Shown here: piece after piece, positions 51,959-61,702 of the stretch | Layout: each line of letters begins with the position of its first letter | How positions within the stretch are numbered: the first letter of the stretch is position 1 | DNA from: Verrucomicrobiota bacterium | Lineage (GTDB): Bacteria > Verrucomicrobiota > Kiritimatiellia > CAIQIC01 > JAGNIJ01 | Assembly (NCBI GenBank): GCA_022710725.1 | Contig: JAKLGK010000003.1 | Span: 62,001 to 126,000, forward strand | Direction of reading: 5' to 3' | DNA length: 64,000 nucleotides | Program-made: the position numbers and the translations under genes | Notes under the pieces: model-generated | Told to the model about the DNA's origin: nothing | Databases searched by the model: none | What the model saw: only the letters and a program-made list of their open reading frames with translations

Positions 51959-53124
51959 GCAACGTTCTCCGCGCAGGCCGCCGCGATGATCGTTTGGGCG
52001 GCCTGCGCCAGGTCCGCGGGCTGGTGGGCGAGGCTGATCGAGAAACGGAGCCGGGCCGTGCCGGGCGGCACCGTGGGCGGGCGTATGGCGACGGCCAGGA
52101 TGCCGTCGTCCTTCAAGCGCCGTGAGAGGGCGAGGGCCTTCGCGTTGTCGCCGACCATCAGCGGCACGATCTGGCTGGCCGAATTCAGCGTATCCAGCCC
52201 GGCGGCTTTCAGCGTATCCCGGAAACCGGCGGCCCGGGCCAGCAATTCCTGTCCCATTTCAGGCCTCTTTGAGAGCACCATCAGCGCGCCCAGCGCCGCG
52301 CCCAGGACGGCCGGCGGCGGGGCCGTGGTATAGATGAACGCGCGGGCCTTGTTGACCAGCCACGCGCGAAGGTTCTCGGCGCAGGCGACGAACCCGCCGT
52401 AGCTGCCGAGGGCCTTGCTCAAGGTACCCATGGACACGGCGACGCGATCCGCGAGGCCGTGTTCCGAAATCAGCCCGGCGCCGCCGGGCCCGAATACGCC
52501 GGTGGCATGGGCCTCGTCCACCAGCATCAGGGCCTCGTGCCGGGCCGCCACGGCGGCCAGGTCGGGCAGGGGGGCCAGGTCGCCGTCCATGCTGAACACG
52601 CTCTCCGTCAGCACCAGGCGCCGCCGGGCGGAATGGGCGGAGAGCAGTTCGTCGAGATGCAACGCGTCGTTATGCCGGAAGCGGAGCAGGCGGGCGCGGC
52701 TCAAGACGGCGGCGTCGAGGAGGCTGGCATGGGCCAGGCGGTCGGCCAGCACGAGGTCATCCGGTCCGACCAGCGCGGGAATCGTCCCGGCGTTGGCCAG
52801 GTAGCCGCTCCCGAACACGAGGGCGGCGGGGTAGCCCTTGAGGGCGGCGAGCCGCTGTTCGAGTTCCTCGTGGAGGGGCAGGGTGCCCGTGATGAGCCGG
52901 GAAGCCGTGGCGCCGGCGCCGAATTCATGCAGGGCCTTGACCGCCGCTTCCACGACGCGCGGATGGCAGGCCAGGCCGAGATAGTCGTTGCTCGACAGGT
53001 TCAGCAGTGTGCGACCGCCCACGGTGATCCGCCCGCCCGTCGCGGGAAACGCCGTCAACCGGCGCTCCAGGTCTCCCGCGCGCAGTTCCGCCAGCCCGTC
53101 CTCCAGCCAGTTCTCGCCCTGCAT
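51955..53124 (-). CDS. bioF: 8-amino-7-oxononanoate synthase
   Basis: A PLP enzyme that joins pimeloyl-ACP and alanine to KAPA. The 389 residues begin MQGENWLEDGLAELRAGDLE. Motifs are LLNLSSNDYLGLACHPRV, GAGATASRLITGTLPLHEEL, VLTESVFSMDGDLAPL, LVDEAHATGVFG and the PLP lysine in VSMGTLSKALGSYGGF. It diverges from bioB across 60 bp. Confidence 0.95.
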   Translation of the reverse strand: MQGENWLEDGLAELRAGDLERRLTAFPATGGRITVGGRTLLNLSSNDYLGLACHPRVVEAAVKALHEFGAGATASRLITGTLPLHEELEQRLAALKGYPAALVFGSGYLANAGTIPALVGPDDLVLADRLAHASLLDAAVLSRARLLRFRHNDALHLDELLSAHSARRRLVLTESVFSMDGDLAPLPDLAAVAARHEALMLVDEAHATGVFGPGGAGLISEHGLADRVAVSMGTLSKALGSYGGFVACAENLRAWLVNKARAFIYTTAPPPAVLGAALGALMVLSKRPEMGQELLARAAGFRDTLKAAGLDTLNSASQIVPLMVGDNAKALALSRRLKDDGILAVAIRPPTVPPGTARLRFSISLAHQPADLAQAAQTIIAAACAENVA

Positions 53125-53184
53125 GGCGGTCAGTGTAAGCGACTCATGGACAGGATGCGACCCTTATGATAAGCCTGCGCCACC

Positions 53185-54162
53185 ATGAACTGGCTGGACT
53201 GCGGGCAGCGGGTGAAGGCGGGCGGCGCGTTGACGCGCGAGGAAGCGCTGGCCGTGCTGCAGTCATCCGATGACGAGATCCTGGAAGTGGTGCAGGCCGC
53301 TTTCCTGGCGCGCCGCCAGCACTTCGGGCGCGACGTGAACCTGCACATCCTTCGCAACGCGCAGAGCGGGCTCTGCGGCGAGAACTGCGCCTTCTGCAGT
53401 CAATCCGCGTCATCCGCGGCGGAGATCGAGCGGTATCCTCTGCAATCCATCGAGGAGATCGTGGCGGGCGCTCTCGATGCGCAGCGGGCCGGCGCCGTGA
53501 AGTATTGCGTCGTCACCAGCGGTCGCGCGCCGGCGGCGGATACGCTGGACACATTTTGCGAGGCGGCGCGGCTGATCCGGCGCGCCACGTCCCTGCATCT
53601 GTGCGTTTCGCCCGGGCTGCTCACGGAGGGGCAGGCCCGGAGGCTGGCCGGGGCGGGGGTCCACAGGGTCAACCATAACCTGGAAACCGCGCGCCGATAT
53701 TTCCCGGCCATCTGCACCACGCATTCGTACGAGGACCGCGTGGCCACCGTCCGGGCGGTCAAGGCGGCCGGCATGGAGGCTTGCTGCGGCGGCATTCTGG
53801 GGCTGGGCGAAACGCTGGAGGACAGGGTGGACCTGGCCTTCGCGTTGCGCGAACTGGGTGTTGATTCCATCCCGGTCAATTTTTTCAATCCCCGCCCCGG
53901 CACGCCGCTGGCGGACCAGCCTCCGCTGGGCGCGAGGGACGGGTTGCGCGGGCTGGCGATGTTCCGGCTGGTGAACCCGACGCGGGACATCCGGGCGGCG
54001 GGGGGGCGCGAGGCCTGTCTCGGGGCGTTGCAGCCGCTGGCCCTGTACGCCGCCAATTCCATTTTCACCAGCGGCTACCTGACCACGCCTGGCCAGGGCC
54101 GGCCCGCGGACATCCGGATGCTGGAGGAGGCGGGCTTCCGGCCGGCGAAGCTGGAGATGTAG
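53185..54162 (+). CDS. bioB: Biotin synthase
   Basis: A radical SAM enzyme that inserts sulphur into dethiobiotin. The 325 residues show the CxxxCxxC cluster motif in GLCGENCAFCSQS, then YCVVTSGRAP, HRVNHNLETARRYF, CCGGILGLGETLEDRVDLAF and NFFNPRPGTPL. The C-terminal SIFTSGYLTTPGQG is typical. It faces bioF and is followed after 14 bp by another radical SAM gene. Confidence 0.96.
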   Translation: MNWLDCGQRVKAGGALTREEALAVLQSSDDEILEVVQAAFLARRQHFGRDVNLHILRNAQSGLCGENCAFCSQSASSAAEIERYPLQSIEEIVAGALDAQRAGAVKYCVVTSGRAPAADTLDTFCEAARLIRRATSLHLCVSPGLLTEGQARRLAGAGVHRVNHNLETARRYFPAICTTHSYEDRVATVRAVKAAGMEACCGGILGLGETLEDRVDLAFALRELGVDSIPVNFFNPRPGTPLADQPPLGARDGLRGLAMFRLVNPTRDIRAAGGREACLGALQPLALYAANSIFTSGYLTTPGQGRPADIRMLEEAGFRPAKLEM

Positions 54163-54176
54163 CGGCGGCTGCCGAC

Positions 54177-54947
54177 ATGGATGTCCAGGAAATCACGATC
54201 CGAAGCGCGCTGGTCCGCTCGCGGATTCCCGGTGTCGAATATGTCATCAATCCGTATCTCGGATGCGGGCATGGTTGCCGTTATTGCTACGCCGTGTTCA
54301 TGACGAAGCACTCGCGTCACCATGCCGGTGCGGCATGGGGTTCGTTTGTGGAGGCAAAGACGAACATCGCCGCTATATTGCGGGACGAGTTGCGTCGGAA
54401 GCGGAAGACGGCGACGGCGATGCTGTCCAGCGTATGTGATCCGTATCAGCCGGCGGAGCGTCGGTACAAGCTCACCCGCGCGTGCCTGGAAGCGCTCCGC
54501 GACTTCGGCTGGGGCATGGAAATCCTGACCCGGTCACCGTTGGTCCTGCGCGACCTCGATATCCTGCAGTCGGGCTCCCGCGTGTCCGTGGGATTTTCCG
54601 TCCCGACCGATGACGACCGCGTTCGCCGGGTGACCGAGCCGAACGCGCCTCCCATCGGCAGTCGCATCGCAACCTTGCGTCGTCTGAAGGAGGCGGGGAT
54701 TCCCACTTGGGCTTTCATCGCGCCCATGCTGCCCATGAACCCGGAGCGGCTGGCTGAACTATTGGCTCCCGTGATCGATTCCGTCATGATGTCCGGGTTG
54801 AACTACGTCGGACGGGTGGCCGGTCTGTTTCGGCGGTTGGGCTGGGCGTCAGCGCTGACGAGGGGGTATGCGCGGGAAATGCGCGAACGGCTTGGCCGAT
54901 CATTGGACGCCAAAATGCTCCATGCCGCCCCTCCGGAAGAGGGCTGA
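54177..54947 (+). CDS. Radical SAM protein of the SplB/Rv2578c-like group
   Basis: A 256-residue protein starting MDVQEITIRSALVRSRIPGV. The cluster motif is CGHGCRYC in NPYLGCGHGCRYCYAVFMTK. MLSSVCDPYQPAERRYKLTR and the EILTRSPLVLRDLDIL segment are typical of the group named after spore photoproduct lyase. Substrate unknown; the group is widespread outside spore formers. Codon use looks less GC-biased than in the neighbours, and an AT-richer palindrome-bounded islet follows, so the gene may have been acquired. Confidence 0.85.
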   Translation: MDVQEITIRSALVRSRIPGVEYVINPYLGCGHGCRYCYAVFMTKHSRHHAGAAWGSFVEAKTNIAAILRDELRRKRKTATAMLSSVCDPYQPAERRYKLTRACLEALRDFGWGMEILTRSPLVLRDLDILQSGSRVSVGFSVPTDDDRVRRVTEPNAPPIGSRIATLRRLKEAGIPTWAFIAPMLPMNPERLAELLAPVIDSVMMSGLNYVGRVAGLFRRLGWASALTRGYAREMRERLGRSLDAKMLHAAPPEEG

Positions 54948-54960
54948 CTGTCGGCGCGGT

Positions 54961-54984
54961 TTCCACACTTTGCAAAGTGTGGAA
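54961..54984 (+). repeat. Perfect 24-bp palindrome, copy 1
   Basis: TTCCACACTTTG followed by its exact complement. An RNA copy would form a 9-bp stem with a 6-nt loop. The identical sequence recurs at 55111-55134, exactly 150 bp on. With the T at 54960, its left 17 bases match the trpF repeat at 14 of 17 positions. Confidence 0.9.
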
Positions 54985-55022
54985 TTGGATCGTATCATGT
55001 GCGTGGCACACAACGAAGGAGT

Positions 55023-55106
55023 ATGATGACTGGACCGATTGTAACGCCTTATGTACAAGAATATAAAGAATATAGCGCGTATACTCCCGAACATGTCCTT
55101 CAGTAA
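55023..55106 (+). CDS. 27-residue micro-ORF between the palindromes
   Basis: ATG 55023 starts MMTGPIVTPYVQEYKEYSAY and ends EHVLQ, 4 bp before the second palindrome. GAAGGAGT lies just upstream at ribosome-site distance of the second ATG. It is Tyr-rich and acidic to neutral, with no signal peptide. No family recognised; it may be a chance frame or the remnant of a gene carried by the element. Confidence 0.3.
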   Translation: MMTGPIVTPYVQEYKEYSAYTPEHVLQ

Positions 55107-55110
55107 CTAC

Positions 55111-55134
55111 TTCCACACTTTGCAAAGTGTGGAA
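55111..55134 (+). repeat. Perfect 24-bp palindrome, copy 2
   Basis: Identical in all 24 bases to the copy at 54961-54984. It lies 38 bp beyond the nadA stop codon (minus strand) and could terminate transcription from either side, though no T-run adjoins it. Confidence 0.9.
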
Positions 55135-55172
55135 ATAGGCAATGACGTATCGGCAGCGGTTAACGAGCCGGG

Positions 55173-56213
55173 TTAGCCAATGGAGATCATGCGCTCAACC
55201 GCGCGGAGGGCGCGCACGCGAATGTCCTCCGGGACTTCGACCACGTAGCGGTTGAGCTTCAGGGAATTCAAGGTGTCCTCCAACGTAATCTCGTTCATGT
55301 GCGGGCAGCGAATGCTGCAGATACGGACCATCTCTTTGTCCGGGTTTTCCGCCGCAATATTGTCGCCCATGCTGCACTCCGTCAGCAGAAGATAGCGCTG
55401 GGCCGCGGATTCTTTCACATAGCGGACCATCGCCATCGTGCTGCCCGCGAAATCCGAGGCCCGCACCACCTCGGGCCGGCATTCCGGGTGGGCCAGGACC
55501 ACCACGTCGGGAAATTGACGGCGCGCATTTTTCACATCCTCGACCGTGAAGCGGTCGTGCACCTCGCATGAACCGGTCCAGCCGATCATCTGGTAATCCA
55601 GATTCTCCGGCGCGCCGCCCTTCCTCCGGCTTTTTCGGGCAGGGAAGATAATGCGTTTTCCGGTCTCCTTCGCGACATTGCGCGCCAGAAATTCGTCCGG
55701 CAGGAAAATGACACGGTCTGCCTTCAGCGAGTTCACGACGGCCGCCGCGTTGCCGGACGTGCAGCAGATGTCCGATTCGGCCTTCACGTCGGCGTACGTG
55801 TTCACATACGTGACGACCGGCACGCCCGGGAATTGCTGCTTGAGTTTGCGCACGTCTTCCGCGGTGATGCTCTCGGCCAGCGAGCAGCCGGCGCGCTGGG
55901 CCGGGAGGAGCACGGTCCGGCGGGGATTCAGGATCTTGGCCGTCTCCGCCATGAACCTGACGCCGCAGAAGACGATCACGTCCTTGTCCGACTGCGCGGC
56001 CTTGCGGCTCAACTCGAGGGAATCCCCGGTGAAATCGGGGACGGAATGGTAGAGCGCCGGCTCCATGTAGTTGTGCGCCAGGATCACGGCGTTGCGTTCC
56101 TGCTTGAGCCGCATGATCTCGTCGGCCAGCCCGGCCTTGTAGCGCAGTTCCGCGTCCGGCACGACGTGGCCCAGGCGCGCCTTCATCTTTTCGTACATTT
56201 CCGACGCGGACAT
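55173..56213 (-). CDS. nadA: Quinolinate synthase
   Basis: A 4Fe-4S enzyme that makes quinolinate for NAD. The 346 residues start MSASEMYEKMKARLGHVVPD after an AAAGGTGA ribosome site. Motifs are ILAHNYMEPALYHSVPDFTG, DVIVFCGVRFMAETAKIL, CCTSGNAAAVV, GSCEVHDRFTVEDV, VLAHPECRPEVV and CSIRCPHMNEITLEDTL, which include the candidate cluster cysteines. nadB and nadC are not nearby. Confidence 0.95.
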   Translation of the reverse strand: MSASEMYEKMKARLGHVVPDAELRYKAGLADEIMRLKQERNAVILAHNYMEPALYHSVPDFTGDSLELSRKAAQSDKDVIVFCGVRFMAETAKILNPRRTVLLPAQRAGCSLAESITAEDVRKLKQQFPGVPVVTYVNTYADVKAESDICCTSGNAAAVVNSLKADRVIFLPDEFLARNVAKETGKRIIFPARKSRRKGGAPENLDYQMIGWTGSCEVHDRFTVEDVKNARRQFPDVVVLAHPECRPEVVRASDFAGSTMAMVRYVKESAAQRYLLLTECSMGDNIAAENPDKEMVRICSIRCPHMNEITLEDTLNSLKLNRYVVEVPEDIRVRALRAVERMISIG

Positions 56214-56331
56214 GGATCACCTTTCACAGCAAGGTAGGCCGGTTCCGGGATGAATTCAACCGCGCAGTGCGAGCCGGTTTTGGTTGCGCCGCGGGAGCGG
56301 CTGCACGATACTGGAGAAAAGCAGGTTCGTC

Positions 56332-57600
56332 TTGAGCAACGAGAAGCCCAGCGATCCCGTTCCGCCGTCCCCTGAAATCCCGGAGAGCGGCCCGCGCCAT
56401 CCCCGCCCGGCGCGCCGGGAACAGGCCGCCTGCGACGCGCTGCGCACCTTCGTGCGCGATCTGCACCAGGACCGGTTCGGAACCGCGCCGCCCCGGCTGG
56501 AGGAGGGGGAACTGGTCCTGAAGATGAAGGCCCGGCCTGGCGAGGATTGGGCGCTTCGTTTTGATCCCCCGCTAAGCGAGCAACTGGAGACGCAGCTGGA
56601 TGATTGGCAGGCCAGCCGGGACATATACCGGGAGGGACGCGTGTACTGCTTCCGGTGCGACACTTCGGAGTGCGAACATGCCCGGCCCTTCTCGCCCCTG
56701 GAGGTGTTCAAGGAATACGCGCCCAACGGCATCCCGGAATGGCACGAACTGGCCCAGGCGCTGCTGGCGGGCGGCGACGAACGGGCGGAGCGGCTCTACC
56801 GGGAGGGCGGCGGCCTCGTGGCGCTGTTCCAGCCCGGCCGCCTGCTGCGCGGGAAGCAACTCTCTTCCTTTGGGCGATCATCCCGCACCTATGCCATTCT
56901 CGCGCAGGTGGCCTCGGGCTTCTTTCCGGCGCCGGAAGGATTATCGCCGGAGGGGGGGCAGGGGAGCCGACTCGCCATCTCGTTTCAGGCCGTCGAGGTC
57001 CGCGGTCCGCGGGGGGAACGAATCCTCCGGCTCAATCCGGTGACGCGGGGGGATGTGGCGGGCCTTCGCGAAAGCCTGACTTCAGGATGGCAGCCGGCGC
57101 TCTACCGGGCCTGGAAGACGGCCGAGCAGGAGATGGAATACCTGGAGCGAGCGGCCCGAGAGGCCGGAGCGGGCCGTGACGGGGCGCGCGTCCACGAAGT
57201 CATGAGGAGGCTGCCGGGTATCATGCGCCGGCTGGCGGAATCCCTGGAGCGGGGAGGCCGCCAGGAGAGCCGGCGGACTCATCACGTCGAGCGCCGCCGC
57301 CACGAACACCGGCCCGTGCACAAGGCCCTCGAGGACGCACAGGCGGCCGCCCCCGGCCTGGTGTTCGACGACGAGAAGGCGGGCACGACCGTGGCTTGCG
57401 GGCCGCAGTCCCGCGCGCATGCCTTCAACCGGGATGGTCGCCACGTGACCAGTTTTGTGCTCCGACCGCAGGCGATAGACCTGCGCGTGAGGACGCGCCG
57501 GTGGCGGGTATTAGCCCCGGATGAGGTGGCGGAATTCAAGCGGCGGATTGCGCAATACGTGCCGGCTCAAAAAGACATGGCGCCGCCGCTCTCGCGGTAG
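56332..57600 (+). CDS. Unknown protein with a SWIM-like cysteine/histidine cluster
   Basis: About 422 residues from a TTG at 56332 (LSNEKPSDPVPPSPEIPE); the frame is open to 56284, so the start is uncertain. The middle has YCFRCDTSECEHARPF, a CxxC-x4-CxH pattern similar to SWIM zinc fingers. WALRFDPPLSEQLETQLDDW precedes it, and the C-terminal third has a His/Arg-rich segment (RRTHHVERRRHEHRPVHKAL) and a small beta part. There is no signal peptide or membrane helix. The 3' end overlaps the convergent exonuclease gene by 34 bp. Function unknown; metal and nucleic-acid binding are suggested by composition. Confidence 0.65.
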   Translation: MSNEKPSDPVPPSPEIPESGPRHPRPARREQAACDALRTFVRDLHQDRFGTAPPRLEEGELVLKMKARPGEDWALRFDPPLSEQLETQLDDWQASRDIYREGRVYCFRCDTSECEHARPFSPLEVFKEYAPNGIPEWHELAQALLAGGDERAERLYREGGGLVALFQPGRLLRGKQLSSFGRSSRTYAILAQVASGFFPAPEGLSPEGGQGSRLAISFQAVEVRGPRGERILRLNPVTRGDVAGLRESLTSGWQPALYRAWKTAEQEMEYLERAAREAGAGRDGARVHEVMRRLPGIMRRLAESLERGGRQESRRTHHVERRRHEHRPVHKALEDAQAAAPGLVFDDEKAGTTVACGPQSRAHAFNRDGRHVTSFVLRPQAIDLRVRTRRWRVLAPDEVAEFKRRIAQYVPAQKDMAPPLSR

Positions 57601-58289
57601 AGCTCGCCCAGGCGAAGGCTGGCGGAACGCTTGCTTAACCCCTTCTCGAAAATCAGCACCATGTACACCGTGTCGGCCAGCGCCCGGTGGAGCACGCCCG
57701 TGTCCACCTTCGTATAATGGGCCACATCGGACAGGGTGTAGGACTTGGCCGACGGGAACCAGCGCCGGAACAGGGGCAGGCTGTCGACCACGAGGTTGTT
57801 CAACAGGGGCAATTCCGACCGGCGAATCTCCGCGGCCATGAAGGAGACATCGAAGCGGGCGTTGTGCGCCATCAGCACGCTGCCCTGCACGAAGTCGACG
57901 AACTCGGGATACACCTGCTTGAACGACGGCTTGTCCGCCACGTCCTCGTTAGTGATGCCGTGAACCTCGATGACCCACGGAGGGATCCAACGGCCCGGGT
58001 TGATCAGCCAGCTTTTCTCTTCAATGATCTCGCCGTTCCTGAATTTTACCGCGCCTATTTCCACGATGCGATCGCCCGCCGGGCTGAATCCCGTGGTCTC
58101 GGTGTCAAAGGCTACAAATGTTACATTGTCCACCAACGTATTGCGGTGGGGCATCTTCTCGAACTCGTAATTAGGCGGGACGCGCTTGGAATCGGCTGCC
58201 GGGGCGTCAAGGAAAAGAAGAGTGCCCGAAGTCAGGATCGCGGCGAGAGACGTGAGCATGAGCGCACGCCTTCGACGTTGGACGACCAA
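57567..58289 (-). CDS. Exported or membrane-anchored DEDDh 3'-5' exonuclease (DnaQ-like)
   Basis: A 240-residue protein. The N-terminus MVVQRRRRALMLTSLAAILT followed by SGTLLFLDAPAADS is a signal peptide or uncleaved anchor. The exonuclease fold follows: VAFDTETTGFSPAGDRIVEI (Exo I, Asp and Glu), MAHNARFDVSFMAAEI (Exo II, Asp) and HRALADTVYMVLIF (Exo III, His and Asp). All DEDDh residues are present. Most DnaQ relatives are cytoplasmic, so envelope placement is unusual. It could degrade DNA or oligonucleotides outside the cytoplasm. If translation began at a later codon such as the Met of KMPHRN, it would be cytoplasmic. Confidence 0.85.
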   Translation of the reverse strand: MVVQRRRRALMLTSLAAILTSGTLLFLDAPAADSKRVPPNYEFEKMPHRNTLVDNVTFVAFDTETTGFSPAGDRIVEIGAVKFRNGEIIEEKSWLINPGRWIPPWVIEVHGITNEDVADKPSFKQVYPEFVDFVQGSVLMAHNARFDVSFMAAEIRRSELPLLNNLVVDSLPLFRRWFPSAKSYTLSDVAHYTKVDTGVLHRALADTVYMVLIFEKGLSKRSASLRLGELYRESGGAMSF

Positions 58290-58401
58290 TCTGTTTTTTA
58301 ATAAGTACAGGATTCAGCCTTGGTTATGGTCGAACGCATGCCTCTTATTTGCATTTATAATACCAGTAATAACGGAAACGTCAATAGCTGTTTGCGCAAT
58401 A

Positions 58402-58436
58402 TAACTTGACAAGTTATCAACATGTCGAGTTTGATA
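58402..58436 (+). promoter_or_regulatory. cysS promoter with a palindrome over the -35 box
   Basis: TTGACA (58407-58412), an 18-bp spacer and TTTGAT (58431-58436). The -35 box is the centre of ATAACTTGACAAGTTAT (58402-58418), 7-bp arms around GAC, which looks like a repressor site. The surrounding 58290-58588 gap is AT-rich against the background and contains no credible gene. The start codon is about 150 bp downstream, giving a long leader. Confidence 0.45.
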
Positions 58437-58588
58437 TTAAATATGACCGGGCCATTTCAAGAACGAGAACGCCGCGGAACATATTCATTTCTGTTTTGGT
58501 TGTCAGAACTCCCGCAACGCTTATAATCCGCGCGGTGTTTTTGCCGGAGAATGGTCCGCGAACCGGCCGGACGGGGACGGAATCCGCG

Positions 58589-59986
<1,398 letters not shown>

Positions 59987-60017
59987 ACGTCCGACAAACT
60001 TCTAATTCACCTGTTTC

Positions 60018-60656
60018 ATGCGAGGCAAATTCATCACGTTCGAGGGGCCCGAGGGCGGCGGCAAGACCACCCAGGCGCGCCGCCTGATCGCCCGCCTGGA
60101 AAAGGACGGCCACCCGGTACTGTACGCCCGCGAGCCGGGCGGCACGCCGACGGGCGAAGCGATCCGCGATATCCTGCAATACGACAAGGCCGGGGAGCCG
60201 ATCTGTCGCGAGACCGAGGTGCTCCTCTTCGCCGCCAGCCGCGCCCAGCTCGTCCGCCACGTCATCCTGCCCGCGCTCGAGGCCGGGCGCCAGGTGGTCT
60301 GCGACCGCTTCGCGGATTCGACGACCGCCTACCAAGGCTTCGGCCGCGGCTTCCCGGTCGAGCAGATGCTCACAATCAACGAGTTCGCGATCAACGGCGC
60401 GCATCCCGACCTGACGCTCCTGCTGGACATCGACGTGGGCATGGGCTTCGAGCGGCTCACCCGTCGGCACCGGGAGACGGCCAGCACCTGGGACCGGATC
60501 GAGCGCGAGGAGCGCGCCTTCCACGAGAAGGTCCGCCAGGGTTACCTGGAACTCGCCCGGCGCTGGCCAGCGCGGTTCCGCATCGTGAACGCCGGCCGGG
60601 ATCCCGACGCCGTGGAACAGGAGATCTGGGACCATGTCCGCCGGCTCCTCGCTTGA
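60018..60656 (+). CDS. tmk: Thymidylate kinase
   Basis: It phosphorylates dTMP to dTDP. The 212 residues start MRGKFITFEGPEGGGKTTQA with the P-loop. LYAREPGGTPTGEAIRDILQ, LLFAASRAQLVRHVILPALE and VVCDRFADSTTAYQGFGRG follow. The 3' end overlaps holB by 23 bp, a usual tmk-holB pairing. Confidence 0.96.
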   Translation: MRGKFITFEGPEGGGKTTQARRLIARLEKDGHPVLYAREPGGTPTGEAIRDILQYDKAGEPICRETEVLLFAASRAQLVRHVILPALEAGRQVVCDRFADSTTAYQGFGRGFPVEQMLTINEFAINGAHPDLTLLLDIDVGMGFERLTRRHRETASTWDRIEREERAFHEKVRQGYLELARRWPARFRIVNAGRDPDAVEQEIWDHVRRLLA

Positions 60657-61605
60657 CCGCTTTGCCGAGCTGTTCGCCAGCCTGCGCCAGGGGCATGCCG
60701 CCGGCCGGCTGGCCCATGCCTACCTGGTGGTCGGCGCGCCCCGCGGCAACGCCCTGGCCCTGTCGGAGGCGCTGCTCCAGCTGCTCTTCTGCGCGGGCGA
60801 GCCGAGGCCGTGCGGCGAGTGCGCCGAATGCCGGCGGGTGCGCGAACGCGCCCATCCCGACATCCTCTGGATCGAGCCGGAGAGCAAGAGCCGCCGGATC
60901 AAGATCGAGCGGATCCGCGAGGAACTGATCCCGCGGCTGTCCCAGGGCTCGTACGGCGGCGGCTGGAAAGCCGGCGTACTGATCCAGGCCGACCGCCTGA
61001 CGGGAGAGGCGGCCAACGCCTTCCTCAAGATGCTCGAGGAGCCGCCGCCCTCCAGCCTGATCCTGCTCCTGACCGACTCGCCCCAGGAACTGCTGCCGAC
61101 CATCGTTTCGCGCTGCCATCGTCTCCTGCTCTCCGCGGAACCGGCGGCGCGGACGGAGCCCTGGTATGCCTCGCTTCTCGATATCCTGCGGTCTGACGCG
61201 CCGTCGGACCCGCTGCAGGCCCTCGGCCGGGTCGCCCGGATGAAAGCGCTCCTCGAGAGCGTGCGCGCGGCAGCCGAAAGCGAGGCGCCTCCCGCGGCGG
61301 CCGGCGAGGCGGAGCCGGAGGAGGACGTCGAGGACGCCCGCGTCCGCACGCGCGTGCTCGAGGCCCGGGCGGGCATCGTCCGTTGCCTGATGGAGTGGCG
61401 GCGCGACGCGCTGCTGCTCGTCCTGGGCCTGGAGCCCGGCGACCTGCATTTCCCGGAGGAGGCGGACGCCCTGCGCCGGCAGGCCGCGGGCCTCGACTAT
61501 GCCCGCGCGCTCCGGCGCTTCCGGGCCGTGGAGACCCTGCATCGCCAACTCGAGCGGAACATCCCGGACGAGCTGGCGTTCGAGCATCTCTGGCTGGAAG
61601 GCTGA
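60634..61605 (+). CDS. holB: DNA polymerase III delta-prime subunit
   Basis: A clamp-loader subunit. The 323 residues start MSAGSSLDRFAELFASLRQG. HAYLVVGAPRGNALAL takes the place of the P-loop, which is degenerate (GAPRGNA) as expected for delta-prime. The zinc site is LFCAGEPRPCGECAECRRV. WIEPESKSRRIKIERIREEL and NAFLKMLEEPPPSSLILLLT are typical. Overlap with tmk implies co-translation. Confidence 0.92.
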   Translation: MSAGSSLDRFAELFASLRQGHAAGRLAHAYLVVGAPRGNALALSEALLQLLFCAGEPRPCGECAECRRVRERAHPDILWIEPESKSRRIKIERIREELIPRLSQGSYGGGWKAGVLIQADRLTGEAANAFLKMLEEPPPSSLILLLTDSPQELLPTIVSRCHRLLLSAEPAARTEPWYASLLDILRSDAPSDPLQALGRVARMKALLESVRAAAESEAPPAAAGEAEPEEDVEDARVRTRVLEARAGIVRCLMEWRRDALLLVLGLEPGDLHFPEEADALRRQAAGLDYARALRRFRAVETLHRQLERNIPDELAFEHLWLEG

Positions 61606-61702
61606 CGGCGCGGCGGATTTCTGGACAGGGCGCAACCGGGCTGGTAAGGTTTACGGCGTCGTAGGCGAGCGGGGTGGCGGGCAAGGACGGAGGAATGATC
61701 GC

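Larger units (their letters stand above)
54961..55134. mobile_element. Palindrome-bounded 174-bp element (MITE-like candidate)
   Basis: Two identical perfect palindromes bound 126 bp that I count as about 43% G+C, against roughly 65% around. No target duplication is visible at the outer edges. It sits between a radical SAM gene and nadA and encloses one micro-ORF. It may be a small mobile cassette, or two copies of a genome-wide repeat that happened to land close together. Bidirectional termination is an alternative function. Confidence 0.35.

Noticed and set aside
53125..53184. A BirA operator between bioF and bioB
   Set aside because: I looked for a TTGTAAAC/GTTTACAA-type palindrome in this 60-bp gap and found none; a lone TATGAT at 53165 lacks a -35 box at proper distance.
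54784..55125. A 113-codon minus-strand frame across the palindrome islet
   Set aside because: It runs antisense into the radical SAM gene and its first part is simply the AT-rich islet; no ribosome site or motif supports it.
58406..58588. A 61-codon N-terminal extension of CysS
   Set aside because: CysRS proteins start close to the HIGH motif, as from ATG 58589. The extension runs through the predicted promoter.
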